Shown here: one piece after another, positions 19,113 through 29,800 of the stretch
Layout of the letters: each line of letters starts with the position of its first letter
Position numbering within the stretch: the stretch's first letter is position 1
Assembly (NCBI GenBank): GCA_023091735.1
Contig: JALKBU010000048.1
Location: 46,108-110,107, forward strand
DNA: 64,000 bases
Reading direction: 5' to 3'
Source of the DNA: Trichomonas tenax
Lineage: Eukaryota; Parabasalia; Trichomonadida; Trichomonadidae
Position numbers and translations under genes: made by a program
Notes under the pieces: model-generated
Database searches by the model: none
The model's input: the letters and a program-made list of their open reading frames with translations, nothing else
What the model was told of the DNA's origin: nothing

Positions 19113-19778
19113 ATGCAATCATATCCTGTAGACGATTCTCCACGACGAAATTACATCAGAAGGAAAAAGTGCCTGAATGAGAGTATAAATATCATCGAAA
19201 AAACACTCCTTTGCCTCTCATCAATACGAAAAGATAAAATTGACAAAAGTGAGCTTACAAAATTAGCCAAGGCTCATGCCAACGAAGTCGAAGCTGCATG
19301 TTGGACACCAAGAATGAAAATGTCGGATGACGATTATCAAAATTTAATGAATTCGAAGACAAAAGAGTTGTGCCTTGTCCTTATAAAGAAATTGATGCCA
19401 GCGATTGATACTACACAGAAAAAGAGCGAAAATTCATCACCTGCTTCGTCTCCTCAAGAAAATAAATTTGTTGTTCCGCTTATTGGACAGACTCAGATGA
19501 TAAACAAGCAAACCCCGCCGAGGCCACCACAAAAACAGACTATTCCTATTATACAACCACAAAGACCAAGTTCTGCACCGATGATCGACCCATTGGCTGA
19601 TTTTGCGATCCCGCTGAAAGGCCCACAAGAACCATATTACTTTATGCCGTCATTTGAGCAACCGCCTGCAATTGATGATTTTGATTTATTATCATTGGAA
19701 GATATTAAAGACGTTCCGTCTTTTTCATGTGATCTATCCTTTCCAGATATGACTCCTTATGATGTCGATTTTAAATAA
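19113..19778 (+). CDS. small helical-domain protein with Pro-rich acidic tail (transcription-related?)
   Basis: The protein has 221 residues from the ATG at 19113. Residues ~10-90 form a compact three- or four-helix domain with the pattern 'KLAKAHANEVEAACW' and 'DDDYQNLMNSKTKELC', which resembles KIX (Med15) or TFIIS-central helical bundles. Residues ~100-150 are Ser/Pro/Gln-rich. The last ~60 residues are acidic and hydrophobic (DDFDLLSLEDI, FPDMTPYDVDF), like an activation domain. A role in transcription is inferred from this architecture alone. An ACGGACAAA phrase just before the start also occurs just before the TBC gene. Confidence 0.5.
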   Translation: MQSYPVDDSPRRNYIRRKKCLNESINIIEKTLLCLSSIRKDKIDKSELTKLAKAHANEVEAACWTPRMKMSDDDYQNLMNSKTKELCLVLIKKLMPAIDTTQKKSENSSPASSPQENKFVVPLIGQTQMINKQTPPRPPQKQTIPIIQPQRPSSAPMIDPLADFAIPLKGPQEPYYFMPSFEQPPAIDDFDLLSLEDIKDVPSFSCDLSFPDMTPYDVDFK

Positions 19779-20078
19779 TACTGTGTTTATATCGAAAAAC
19801 AAAATAATTTACTCTTGTTTTATCATTTAAAACGAACCATATATGTTTTTCAATAACGCAAATATATCTGTTGCGATAAATTTGGAAATTATAATTTATT
19901 ATTTTTTGAATCGAAACAAAATCATTATCCAACATCTTGATATTCAATGAGATAGTTCCAATTATAAATCGATCATTATTTTTTGATTTTTTGTAAATTT
20001 GATTGCATAAAATCTATATTTCTCTATAATAAATAGTCATCAAAATAAATTTATTCACATAGATATTATAAAAATCAG

Positions 20079-22118
20079 TTACTTTGCACTATCACTGTAG
20101 TAGTAATATGAACCACTGTAATATTCACTTTCATAACCAGACTCTGATTCGTCATGGTTCTCTGCAAGAATGGATCCATCGACACTCTTCTTCTTCTTTG
20201 GTGGAGATGGAGAAACTGTTGGGACCTCTATCACCTGGCATCCCTCAGGAAGAGGAACATGGCTCTTCCATTCGAATGTCATATCCTGTATGGATTTAAC
20301 AAAGTTTTCATGCTCCTTGGCATTAGCCTTCTGTTTCTTCATTGCATCCTCGAATGTCGCTGGAACTGGTTCAGCGATAGACTGCTCAGATGCCTCTCCA
20401 TCCTCAGTGAACACTAAGTGAGGGATTGGAGCATTAAAGACTTCATCTGGTTCTTCTTCTTCACTCTGCTGGTTATTGTTCATCTGTGCGAATGTCGCGT
20501 GTGCAATAGCAACAGCGATTGCTGAGCTCTGTCTGCGCTGTGTAACATTGTTCTTTATGTTCTGTTTCTTGAAGTACTCTGTAACTGTTGCAGAAGCGCC
20601 TGGTTTGACGCCCTGAAGAACTGGGAACTGATCGACAATGAAGCTAAGATGCAAGTCGACTTGTGGTGGCTGTGCTTCAATTCTGGCATTGCAGACAGAC
20701 TGTACATACTCAGCTAATCCTGGCGGGCCATCCTTTGTTGCTGCATACATAGCATACATAATGAATGTGTGCAATGAAATGTCATTTCCGTGCTCGATGA
20801 CATCCTTCTGGAGATCGAGCAAGAAGTAGACAACAGAGTCAATGCGAGCGGGTGGATAAGCAATGTAAAGATCATGGATGTGCTCAAGAACAATTTTCAA
20901 AATGATTTCATCGTGATGGAATGATATCAAGAACTTCGAGATTTTCAAGAGTGACTCCTGAATCATGCTCTTTGTGAGATTAGATTTCGCTGATTCGTTG
21001 AAAGCAGCTGCGAATCTGAATATTAATCCAACTTTTTCATGTTCATAATCAAGCTGGTGATTGATGGCTTCAGGAAGATACATCCATATCTGCCTGTGTG
21101 CAATCTTCAATAACTCTGGCTGTGGAATGTGAGAAACAATGAATCTTTCAATAACCAAAGCATTGTCTAAAATTGACGCTTTATCGTTATACATCAACTG
21201 TGGAAGGTTCAAAACGAAGAGATAAAGTACGTCAAGGGAGTCTGTTTGCGCCTGGGAGATTAATTTTTCTGGCGAGATTTGTTCAACGAGTCTAACGGTA
21301 ATGGAAATGAGTGTCTTGCAGTGTCCAGCCTCAGGAGAGCGCGGTGGAAGCTGTTCAAGCCAACACTTGAAGAAGCCAGGAGCACAGTTATCTGGCATTT
21401 CATTGAAGAAAAGAATCATTATAGAAGATAAGAAGTCTTCATCGTTCCAGAGGTTGTTTTGTGTAAAGAATTGAAATAATTCAGTTGTTAAGCGAACGAG
21501 AATTAATGGAACAACGATTTTAGCGATTGCTTTTGCGATATTTCTTGCTGAGTTCTCCGAGAAATATGTTTTGATAACTTTGAGAATGTTTGCAATAGGA
21601 ATCCATTCGATTGAAGATTTTAATATAATTTCGGTAACAGAAGAAAATACTGTTTCCTTCAGATTATCGTCTGCCACGAGGTTTAAAAACGAGTTGATGA
21701 TGCGTGTTACTGGTGTCGAAAGCATATGGCGCTGCGTGAATTGAATTAAGTCGTGTGTTGAAGATGTCGCGATTTGAAGAAGTGGAAGACGCTTAGTTTC
21801 GACAAGTTGTGTGATGCATTGTGCCATTGTCGTCGAAAGATTGTGATTAATTTCGCGAACATTTTGAAGAATGTTTGCACAGATTTTCAGACCAACTTGT
21901 ACACCGGCATCATTGCCACGTAGTATATCCTGCTGAATTCTGTCTGCTAAAATCTCGTGGATCGTTGAAAATCTGTCGACATCGTGTGTTCCCCAGTTAA
22001 TCAGTTCACGAACGCGCGCGTAAACTGGATCAGCTCGGCCATCGTTCGGGTAGCATGACTCGACACGTGTGTACGCGCTGTACTCCTTGCTACAGAGACA
22101 GTGGCAACAACCAAGCAT
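20079..22118 (-). CDS. EFR3-like plasma-membrane scaffold of the PI4-kinase complex
   Basis: The 679-residue protein is chosen to start at 22118, so that it begins MLGCCHCLCS. EFR3 proteins begin with such a Cys cluster, which is palmitoylated and anchors them to the plasma membrane. The frame extends further upstream (ATG at 22190), but that would bury the Cys cluster 24 residues in. Residues ~30-120 show the EFR3 pattern: YPNDGRADPVYARVRELINW, then 'RFSTIHEILADRIQQDI' and 'ICANILQNV'. The remainder to ~510 is an ARM/HEAT solenoid. The last ~170 residues are acidic, low complexity and end in Tyr/Ser/Glu repeats. In other eukaryotes EFR3 recruits PI4KIIIalpha/Stt4 with TTC7/YPP1. A rich motif A region lies upstream. 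Confidence 0.7.
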   Translation of the reverse strand: MLGCCHCLCSKEYSAYTRVESCYPNDGRADPVYARVRELINWGTHDVDRFSTIHEILADRIQQDILRGNDAGVQVGLKICANILQNVREINHNLSTTMAQCITQLVETKRLPLLQIATSSTHDLIQFTQRHMLSTPVTRIINSFLNLVADDNLKETVFSSVTEIILKSSIEWIPIANILKVIKTYFSENSARNIAKAIAKIVVPLILVRLTTELFQFFTQNNLWNDEDFLSSIMILFFNEMPDNCAPGFFKCWLEQLPPRSPEAGHCKTLISITVRLVEQISPEKLISQAQTDSLDVLYLFVLNLPQLMYNDKASILDNALVIERFIVSHIPQPELLKIAHRQIWMYLPEAINHQLDYEHEKVGLIFRFAAAFNESAKSNLTKSMIQESLLKISKFLISFHHDEIILKIVLEHIHDLYIAYPPARIDSVVYFLLDLQKDVIEHGNDISLHTFIMYAMYAATKDGPPGLAEYVQSVCNARIEAQPPQVDLHLSFIVDQFPVLQGVKPGASATVTEYFKKQNIKNNVTQRRQSSAIAVAIAHATFAQMNNNQQSEEEEPDEVFNAPIPHLVFTEDGEASEQSIAEPVPATFEDAMKKQKANAKEHENFVKSIQDMTFEWKSHVPLPEGCQVIEVPTVSPSPPKKKKSVDGSILAENHDESESGYESEYYSGSYYYYSDSAK

Positions 22119-22260
22119 TTTTTTAAAAAAATTTCGATCATGGAGTAACTTTGTGAATAAAAGATCGATCAATATTTCTTTTTGTGCCATTTTTGGATAC
22201 TGTATAACATAGTGATCATGTATTTTAAATAAAATTGCAGTTTTAATATTCAAAAATTAT

Positions 22261-22376
22261 TTTTATTTATTTGTCAAAATATGATTTACGTGTCAAATAT
22301 TTGGGAAATATTTGATATGTAAAATTGATTTTTTGATATATGTTTGACATGTAGAATCAAATTTGACATATTCTAA
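22261..22376 (-). promoter_or_regulatory. motif A cluster upstream of EFR3
   Basis: Copies include TTTGTCAAAAT at 22270, TTACGTGTCAAAT at 22285, GATATGTAAAATTG at 22314, TTTGACATGTAGAAT at 22343 and TTTGACAT near 22364, in both orientations. They lie 70-190 bp before the nearest candidate ATG (22190). Confidence 0.5.
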
Positions 22377-22597
22377 AGTTCAAAATGATTTATTGATGTT
22401 TTTGCTCTTAGCATGTATATTATTCGTTCAAAGTTTTCCCGATATTATTCTTTGAAATTATCAATCTATCTTCGAGGCAATCTAACAAATAATTGGAAAA
22501 GCAGGCAATTGTTTGTAGCTTATATCAAATGTGCCTTAGTTTAGCTATGTATGGTGGCAACACTAAGTTTCATGAGTACTTTGACTAAATGTAGGTG

Positions 22598-22649
22598 AAT
22601 CAATGATAACATGGAAAATTGGTTTACCTAAGGACGGTTATCATTGATT
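22598..22649. repeat. perfect 13-bp inverted repeat with 26-bp spacer
   Basis: AATCAATGATAAC at 22598-22610 is the exact reverse complement of GTTATCATTGATT at 22637-22649. It sits at the end of a short minus-strand coding-like relic (~22650-22860, no ATG). It may be a 3' stem-loop or the remains of a small mobile element. Confidence 0.5.
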
Positions 22650-22920
22650 TCTAAAATTAATCGATGGTGGGTAATAAATAAATTGATAAAGAAATTTTGC
22701 AATTTGTGTAATAAACTGCTTAATCTGCTCGAATAGTCTGAATCCGTACAAAAGAGACAATTTTGTAATAGCTACAACCATTTCAGGCTTATCATTCTCA
22801 TCTGGATCCAATTTATGAAGATTTACTGCCTGTTCCTTCGAAGGATGGACTTGAATTGACAAAGGTTTGTTAACACATAATACCTTTGGTTAAAATAATG
22901 CAAACAATAATAAAAATACA

Positions 22921-23853
22921 CTATACGATTTTTTCAAGTAATTCTTGATGTTCTTCTTTCATTTGGCTGGAAAATCTGTTGACTGTATCTTTAACTGTCC
23001 TGAGTAAATAATCAATTTGAGATCTATTTCTTATTGCAATAAGCTTTGGTAATTCATCTTTGAGTTTATCTAAAGTTTCGTAAAACTGCTGAATCAATAA
23101 ATTGAGTCCTTCTGAATCATTAAATTCAATTATTTTAATATTAATTTTCATAATTGAAGTAATGAACTGTATAAAACTTGTAATGCATTTAATCATCATG
23201 TTGATATTTAACTTCAATTTGATAATATCATCAGAGTTGCACTGAGATATTTGATCTTTATGTTCTAAATTGATGATTTCTCTTGTAACAGTAAATGAAT
23301 CGGAGTAACCAAGTGATTTATTTGGCGATTTTGGACTTAATGAGTATTCTTGACGCAACTTATCTGTTTCTTCGATTTGATTTGATAAATGATTCTTAAG
23401 AATCTCGATTTCATTGTTTTGACTTGCAATGACCTTTTTAAGTGAGTTAACATCATCATTTGTAATTGTTGTTTCAACTTTTAATTCGACTTCGTTATGT
23501 TGAGTTTTTCCTTTTGGTGACTGAGTTGCTGCATCAGATCTTGAATTGAAATTGAATAACTGTGAATTTAGAAAATTAATTCTGTTTTTCAATGATATAA
23601 TTTTATTTTGGTTGAAAATTATCATTTGTGTTATCGTATCTTCGTAATTTGTCGAAACAGCAAACTGTTTGATTTGTTTTAGAAGATTTTTGATCATTAT
23701 TTTTAACGATACATTTTCTTTTCGAATTTTGGAATAGGCTTCTTGGAATTCTACGATGTCTAACAGTTGCGTATCTTTTTCTGCATAAACTCCATGAAAA
23801 TCACCGTCTTCTTCTAAACCATAATCGCCAAAATGAAATGAATCATTACTCAT
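22921..23853 (-). CDS. coiled-coil protein of unknown function
   Basis: The protein has 310 residues from an ATG that directly follows a motif B element (AAAAGTGTCAT). The N-terminus is acidic (HFGDYGLEEDGDF). Residues ~30-100 and ~130-175 are predicted coiled coils with heptad Leu, Ile and Asn patterns. A helical C-terminal half (~200-310) is rich in Ile, Lys and Met. No enzyme motif or membrane span is seen. It could be a cytoskeletal or trafficking adaptor. The CH-domain gene begins 1.9 kb upstream on the same strand and ends 90 bp before this gene. Confidence 0.6.
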   Translation of the reverse strand: MSNDSFHFGDYGLEEDGDFHGVYAEKDTQLLDIVEFQEAYSKIRKENVSLKIMIKNLLKQIKQFAVSTNYEDTITQMIIFNQNKIISLKNRINFLNSQLFNFNSRSDAATQSPKGKTQHNEVELKVETTITNDDVNSLKKVIASQNNEIEILKNHLSNQIEETDKLRQEYSLSPKSPNKSLGYSDSFTVTREIINLEHKDQISQCNSDDIIKLKLNINMMIKCITSFIQFITSIMKINIKIIEFNDSEGLNLLIQQFYETLDKLKDELPKLIAIRNRSQIDYLLRTVKDTVNRFSSQMKEEHQELLEKIV

Positions 23854-23854
23854 T

Positions 23855-23864
23855 ATGACACTTT
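23855..23864 (-). promoter_or_regulatory. motif B before the coiled-coil gene
   Basis: In gene sense AAAAGTGTCATA runs directly into the ATG at 23853, so the element lies 1-11 bp upstream. It matches the positions of motif B at the genes starting at 5744 and 33278. Confidence 0.45.
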
Positions 23865-23943
23865 TCTTTTAAAAAATCATTTTTGCATAAATCCACGACT
23901 AAATAAAATTTACTTATTAATTAAATACAACTTCGGCAGGTGT

Positions 23944-25776
23944 TCACCTTTTGGGTTTGGGAAATTTGTCCATAAGTCCATTCAAGAAGTTCCTAATGTT
24001 ATTTTCATTACCATTCATGAAGTCACCCTTAGAAATAAAGTACTTACCAACAGAGAGATTCTTCGATTCGAAATACTTTAGGGCTTCATCAAGGTTCGGA
24101 TTCTGGAACTTCAGTAAGTTAGGTTTGAAGGCTTTAGCAGGAATATCTTCGCCTGTCATGCCTTTAATCAAAGTAAGGAGCTGAACACCATCCTTGAAAT
24201 CTGTTGAAATATCTTTAACAGTGACACCCATGCTAACAAGCCACTTATCGAGATCACCTCCTCCTGACTTCTTCTCCTTCTTGGAATCAGAATTTTTCTC
24301 CTCTTTATCGTCTTTCTTGGACATCTTCTTGAAGAAACCACCAACGCCACCACCAGATGGTTTAGGAATAGCATCAAGCTTCTTATCATGAGATTTCGGC
24401 TTCTCCTCAACCTTTCTTGGCTCTTCAGCACCAGGACGCGGAGTTTTGTCTGGCTTAGAGTATACAGGAACACCAGGCTTGTCAACCTTCTTCAGCTTTG
24501 GCAAAGCACCACCTGGTAATCCCATTCCAGGCATTGGCATTCCACCTCCCATACCCGGCCTTGGCATTCCACCTCCCATTACTGGTCTTGTAACTGGTGT
24601 CTCCTTTGGCGCTTCTCTCTTTGGCTCTGTGTCATAGCCTTTGATTTCCTTGAGAGAAGGACGCTTGGTAGCTGTGACTGTGTTTCTGCGGCGTCTGAAG
24701 GCTGTTGGGAACTCAGCGAAATTGACTTCTTCCGTTGCCTGCTCATCAGAAGAGCGGCCTGGATATCCTGGTGGTGGATTTGGTTTAGCATGTGGAGCAG
24801 GAGCTGCTGCAGCAAAAGAAGCACGTTTTGGTGCTGCTGCTGGAGTTGCGGCACCGAAGTTTGTATTCGATCCTGTTCTTCCGCCAGAAAGTGATGAATC
24901 ATTCTCAGAATTAGAGTTCTTCGGAGATAGGGGCGGTCTCTCAGCACCTGAGCTCTTTGGTGAAGCATCTGATGACTTAGGAGACTCAGGCGGCTTTTCT
25001 GCTGCAGAAGTCTTCGGTGAAATGTTAGGTGAAGACATAGGAGATGTATTCTCTCTGGAGATCCTTCCTGGTGGTGGAGGTTTATGGATTGGAGATGGTT
25101 TAGGTGGCTCTTTTTGTGCGGGTGGTTTGTTAACTGGCGGTGGCTTCGGTGGAGCCTCCTGTGCCTGCGATTGCTTCGTATTTGATTCGACTGGGTGATG
25201 AAAAGCTTTAGGCTTCGCGAATGGTTTCATTGGAACATCAGCAGCTTTAGCTTCTGGTTCCTTCTTCTCTTCGTGTGTCGGTGGTTTAATCACCTGAGAG
25301 TTTTCAGATTTCTTCTCGAGATTTGCTTGTGGTGGATGATTCATATTTGCTGGTGAATTTGGTTTTTTTGACGGTGTTGGTTTTGATGTCATAACTGGCG
25401 AAGAAGCGATCCTTGTGGCGCCAGGTTTTGGCGGCGTTTTTGCGCCTCCTTTTACGTTGGCATTGTCTTTCTTAATCTGTTCCACAGGGAATCTATCTGC
25501 GAAACGGTTAACAAATTGCACGATTTTTGTCATATTCGCTTGTTGAATATCTGTTTCGAGTAATTGATCGAATTTAGGCATTAACTTGTGATTTAATATG
25601 CTATTTAACGCGTCAGTGGTAGTTTTGTAGTTGGCATCTTTCTCGTCTGTTAGTAATTGAATCAAATAGTTAAGATTTTGAAGATCTTGAAAACTTGTCG
25701 ATATGTGGGTGAACGTGCCACCCTTTATAGCTAATACTTGCGTTAGCCATTTATTCGCTTTCTGTACGTCAGCCAT
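23944..25776 (-). CDS. protein with two calponin-homology-like domains flanking a Pro-rich region
   Basis: The protein has 610 residues. Residues ~1-105 form a divergent CH-like helical domain (KANKWLTQVLA ... LQNLNYLIQLLTDE). Residues ~110-480 are low complexity: Pro-rich SH3-type segments, Ser-Pro repeats and Gly/Met/Pro repeats (MGGGMPRPGMGGGMPMPG). Residues ~505-610 form a clearer CH domain (DLDKWLVSMGVTVKDISTDF, then KDGVQLLTLIKGMTGEDI). CH domains bind actin or act in signalling adaptors; the Pro-rich middle resembles WASP/formin-type profilin or SH3 ligands. A cytoskeletal role is inferred. Trichomonads have many such proteins, but the exact family was not identified. Confidence 0.75.
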   Translation of the reverse strand: MADVQKANKWLTQVLAIKGGTFTHISTSFQDLQNLNYLIQLLTDEKDANYKTTTDALNSILNHKLMPKFDQLLETDIQQANMTKIVQFVNRFADRFPVEQIKKDNANVKGGAKTPPKPGATRIASSPVMTSKPTPSKKPNSPANMNHPPQANLEKKSENSQVIKPPTHEEKKEPEAKAADVPMKPFAKPKAFHHPVESNTKQSQAQEAPPKPPPVNKPPAQKEPPKPSPIHKPPPPGRISRENTSPMSSPNISPKTSAAEKPPESPKSSDASPKSSGAERPPLSPKNSNSENDSSLSGGRTGSNTNFGAATPAAAPKRASFAAAAPAPHAKPNPPPGYPGRSSDEQATEEVNFAEFPTAFRRRRNTVTATKRPSLKEIKGYDTEPKREAPKETPVTRPVMGGGMPRPGMGGGMPMPGMGLPGGALPKLKKVDKPGVPVYSKPDKTPRPGAEEPRKVEEKPKSHDKKLDAIPKPSGGGVGGFFKKMSKKDDKEEKNSDSKKEKKSGGGDLDKWLVSMGVTVKDISTDFKDGVQLLTLIKGMTGEDIPAKAFKPNLLKFQNPNLDEALKYFESKNLSVGKYFISKGDFMNGNENNIRNFLNGLMDKFPKPKR

Positions 25777-26862
25777 TGTAAATTAAATTTCAAATTTTTT
25801 ATTTTTGTATGATACTGTCAGTTTTTTGAAAATAAAATGCCATTGAAAATCTCCAGAATAAAAGATTTTTCAAAAAAAGTTTGTTTTTATTCTTTTTTAG
25901 ACTCAAAGGAGGCTATCCACAATATGTGAAGTGAAATGAGACAATTGTCAAGTTATAATTCTCTCAGGGGCATTGATATATACACTAGAAAGCAAGGCTA
26001 GTTTCTGGGTTAGATTTTCAAAAATCCGATTTCATATTTTTCTTTTTCAATTAGTAAGCGAGAAACGTGGTCATTATTGTACCTACTGAACTCCAATGAG
26101 CTTTTCTATGGCATTTCTTCAATTAAAATCGAATCTTAGGGTAATCTCAAAACATTTAAAATTTATTTTATGTCTATGCTAGCCATTATATAGACATATA
26201 GATTCCGTTGAATTTTTTTAGTATTTTCCCAAAACGTAAAGGAATGATTTATGTATAGGAAAGTCCAAATCAAATCAGTTTTGTCCGGAATTTGATCAAA
26301 TCCAAACTTCTTCGGAAGCAGCTTCCTTGTGGTATATTAACTGCTAAATGTCCACTAATTAGCCCTTTTTGTTGAAGATATCTTAGATATAAAATTTCAA
26401 TCTATCAAATATAAGCATAACATTAAGAGGTAAATTTAAATTTCACAAAACGATGAACCATTCTCTTAAAGAAAAAGAATTTTCTCTTAACTTATCTAAA
26501 TAAATTTTATTGATTTTTTAAACATATTTTGCGTTTTGCAAAATAATTTGTTTGACAATGTCCAATTAAACTAAATGAATATGCTTTATTATAAAAATAG
26601 TATCTATTTTGATCATTGATTTATGATAATTTAAAGTTTTGGTCGTAAAATTTGTTGCAATTTTTGAAAAAATCGTGCGGATAGAGAGCGTATTAGAAAT
26701 AGATCTTATGCTCTTGATTTCTACCAAAAAATTTTCCGTGCTGGTTTTTTTTGTACATTTTTCCATAAATTTTTGTGAAAATAGGTACTAAATTGATAGC
26801 AGAATCATATTTTCATTGATAGTCACATTTTCAAGTATCTGACCAATTTTTTTTAGGAATAA
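25777..26862. other. 1.1 kb divergent intergenic region
   Basis: It lies between the divergently transcribed CH-domain and HECT genes. It is AT-rich with no convincing frame, no motif A array and no motif B next to either ATG. A divergent promoter must lie here, but I see no distinctive element. Confidence 0.4.
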
Positions 26863-29800
26863 ATGTTTAGTGATAAAAGTTCATCTGATCTTCTCGAATT
26901 CATTCGAAAATTACAGGTAGAACTCGCTTATAAGCCACACGAAGCCTCGCAAATAGAAACTATGCTGTATGATGCTTTTAAGACTTATAAAAGCTCGAAT
27001 GATAAAATCACGAGAATAGAGTTCACTTTACTTATTACAGATTGCGTTAGATTACTGCCTACTTCAAAATTAGAAGAATTCCTCAAATTGATAGACGCAA
27101 ATAATTATTCGTACGAAAATTCTAAGTTGATTGCCCAGTTAGTTTATCTCTATTTTACAAAAGAAAACAAAGTTTATTCAGGATTTGATAATTTTTTGCA
27201 GAATATTTATAATGGGTTGATTAATAAAATATTTACCGATGAAGAAATCACAATCAACGGCTTTTTGATCACCAAATCTGAAGCTGATGATCTCATAAAG
27301 GATTTGGTCGGCTTAGTTAAGCAAACTCCTGAAGCATTTTTGAAATTAATTCCGATTATATTCACAAATCTTTCACATCCTTCTGCAGAGCGTTTGAATT
27401 TAATCTTCAGAGACGAAGAACTCGCAAAATGCACGAACAAATTCCCGGATTACATTTTAAAGCATACAGAATATTTAATTAATTTCCCCACAAATGCATT
27501 AATTCCGATAGTTCAGACAAATTCTCCATCAAGGAACGCTTCTCTTATTTTAGACGGTCTTCTTAATAACTGTGATGAACAAATTGTTCTTGAAATTGTT
27601 AAAATAGGAAAAACAGAATCATTTTCAATGGATATTGCTTCCCAAATGTTCGAGAAGTTGAGTCCACGTAATGTTACTGCTCAAGTTTGCAAATTCTTCC
27701 ATAAATTCACATTCAAAGTTCCTGCTAAAGAAGACTACGATTACGAGATAAATCCAGTGTTCTTTATCACACACATCGAAAATCCTCTTACTTCCATTCC
27801 AATAGAGATCATCTGCAAATGCATCGATACAATTGAGAAACCGCTCAAGCTTAAACCAGTTTTACGCCATAACTTTGTTTGCCCTGCATTGTCCAACTTA
27901 AGTTTCTGGTTTAGATTGGTCAAACAAGTTTCTACGATCCCATCATGGACCGAAAATCCTCGCAAGAGTCTTCTTTCATTAGTTAAATGCTTTATTAGCA
28001 ACCAACCAAACCTTGTTGAAGCTTGCATCGATATTCTCAAGAATTCAGGCGAAAACTTCCCAACTGCTTGTTATTTCGTTGACGTTATTGCATCATTTAG
28101 ACCAGACATTCTTTCAACAGATCACCTCGTCGATTTTGCTCTTTCTCTTAAGGAACAGCCACCAACACAATTCTGGACTATCTTCAACACCACAGAGAAG
28201 TTCATTGCATCTGTTTTCAACGACACAGTGAAGCAAAGAAAGTTACCATATTTCATGATTAGCTCACTTCCTTGTTTCACATTCTTCACACAAACTGCTG
28301 CTGTTCTTCCACCGATCATTGTTCCTCCATTCACAGATCAGGCAAAGAAAGAACTCATCGCATTCTTGAACAAGAGGCATACGGAATTCGAAGACTTTAT
28401 TGGGCCAAATGGCCTCAGTGAAACAGCTTTGCCAATTGCTGTTGCAGCGCAACTCTTCAGGATCTGCCTATTTCTTCATCAGCCAATTCCAGACATTAGA
28501 GGAATTAACACATCGAACATTCTCGTTTTCACAGCAATTGACTTGTGGATGTACACAATCAAATCAATCGACCTCATTCACGAAATTGTTTTCGATGACT
28601 ACTTCGAGTCACTTGGAACACAGCCATTCGATGGAATTTCTGGCCTCGAGCTTCTCAACAACATTGACAAGAATTTGGATGATCTCGGTATTGCTGCAGT
28701 TACAACAATTTTGACAGCCATTGTTAATGCACTCGATTCAAAGGCTCAATTCCGCTACAGATGGTTTGAATCGATTGCAAAGGGCGTTTCTTTCTATGTT
28801 AACCTTCTCTTTAATTCAAGGAAGCTTGATTGGCCTGAGGAACTCACAAAACTCTTGATAAATATCATTGCAGTTCTTTCCAGACACACAAGTGTCAACA
28901 GTGCTGCTGCTTTCTTTAACAAGACAGGTTTAACGGTGTTAGAAGAAACATTAAAGTGGGTTAACAGTGGCCATGAACTTGAAGAGTCAATGCATTATTC
29001 TTCTATTGCATTCGGAAAAGACATTCTCCAAGAGTTCGCGAAAATGGGCGACAGAGATATGCTTTTGACAAAGCTTCGCATTATTTCACACGGAACAATC
29101 GAGACATCTCTCATCTCATTCCCAGAAGAAGATCTCAAGTATACTGTCACAAAAGCAATCGAATCCAAGAACGAAGAAGACATTAAGAATATCTTCTCAT
29201 ACTTGGCATCAATGAAAGCTTCAATATCAGAGTTCTACAACGAATCTCTCCCATTGTCAATCAAGACAGATTTCATCAAGGAGGCTAAAATCGAGGATAT
29301 AGAGAAACTTGGTGCTGAAAAAGTCTTCGATATCTTCAGCTCTTTCAATGACATTACAAATGCAGATCTCACGAAGCACCTTCTTAAAGTATTTCAAAAG
29401 TGCATCCCAGATATCAATGTTTACAAATTAATTTTTCAACTCGATGTCCTTCCTGATTACTTCTGCATTAAATATGACTCGATCATGCAAATAATCGCAC
29501 CATTCATCAGCAACGATTTGACGCCAGAACAGATCGCTTACTGCATTAACATGTTTTACGCTCACGAAGTCTACAGTATTATTCCAAGGAGAGCGAAGCC
29601 ACTCCCTGGACCACAGTCAACGGAATTCCAGCGCAAATTAGTTGAGTGCATGATAAAGAAGGTCAAAGAACAAAGGAATCCAATATTATTGTATCTTCTC
29701 AAATATTTAGCGAGATATTATCCATTTATTTTCTTCGAATTAGATATGGGAATTGCGGAAATTGCATCAGTATTCTTAGACATTGCTGATGATATTTCAG

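Noticed and set aside
22650..22862. 73-codon minus-strand frame as a gene
   Set aside because: It has no ATG at the head and no family; it is at most a relic.
24641..25198. 185-codon plus-strand frame rich in Gly and Ala
   Set aside because: It is the shadow of the Pro-rich part of the CH-domain gene.
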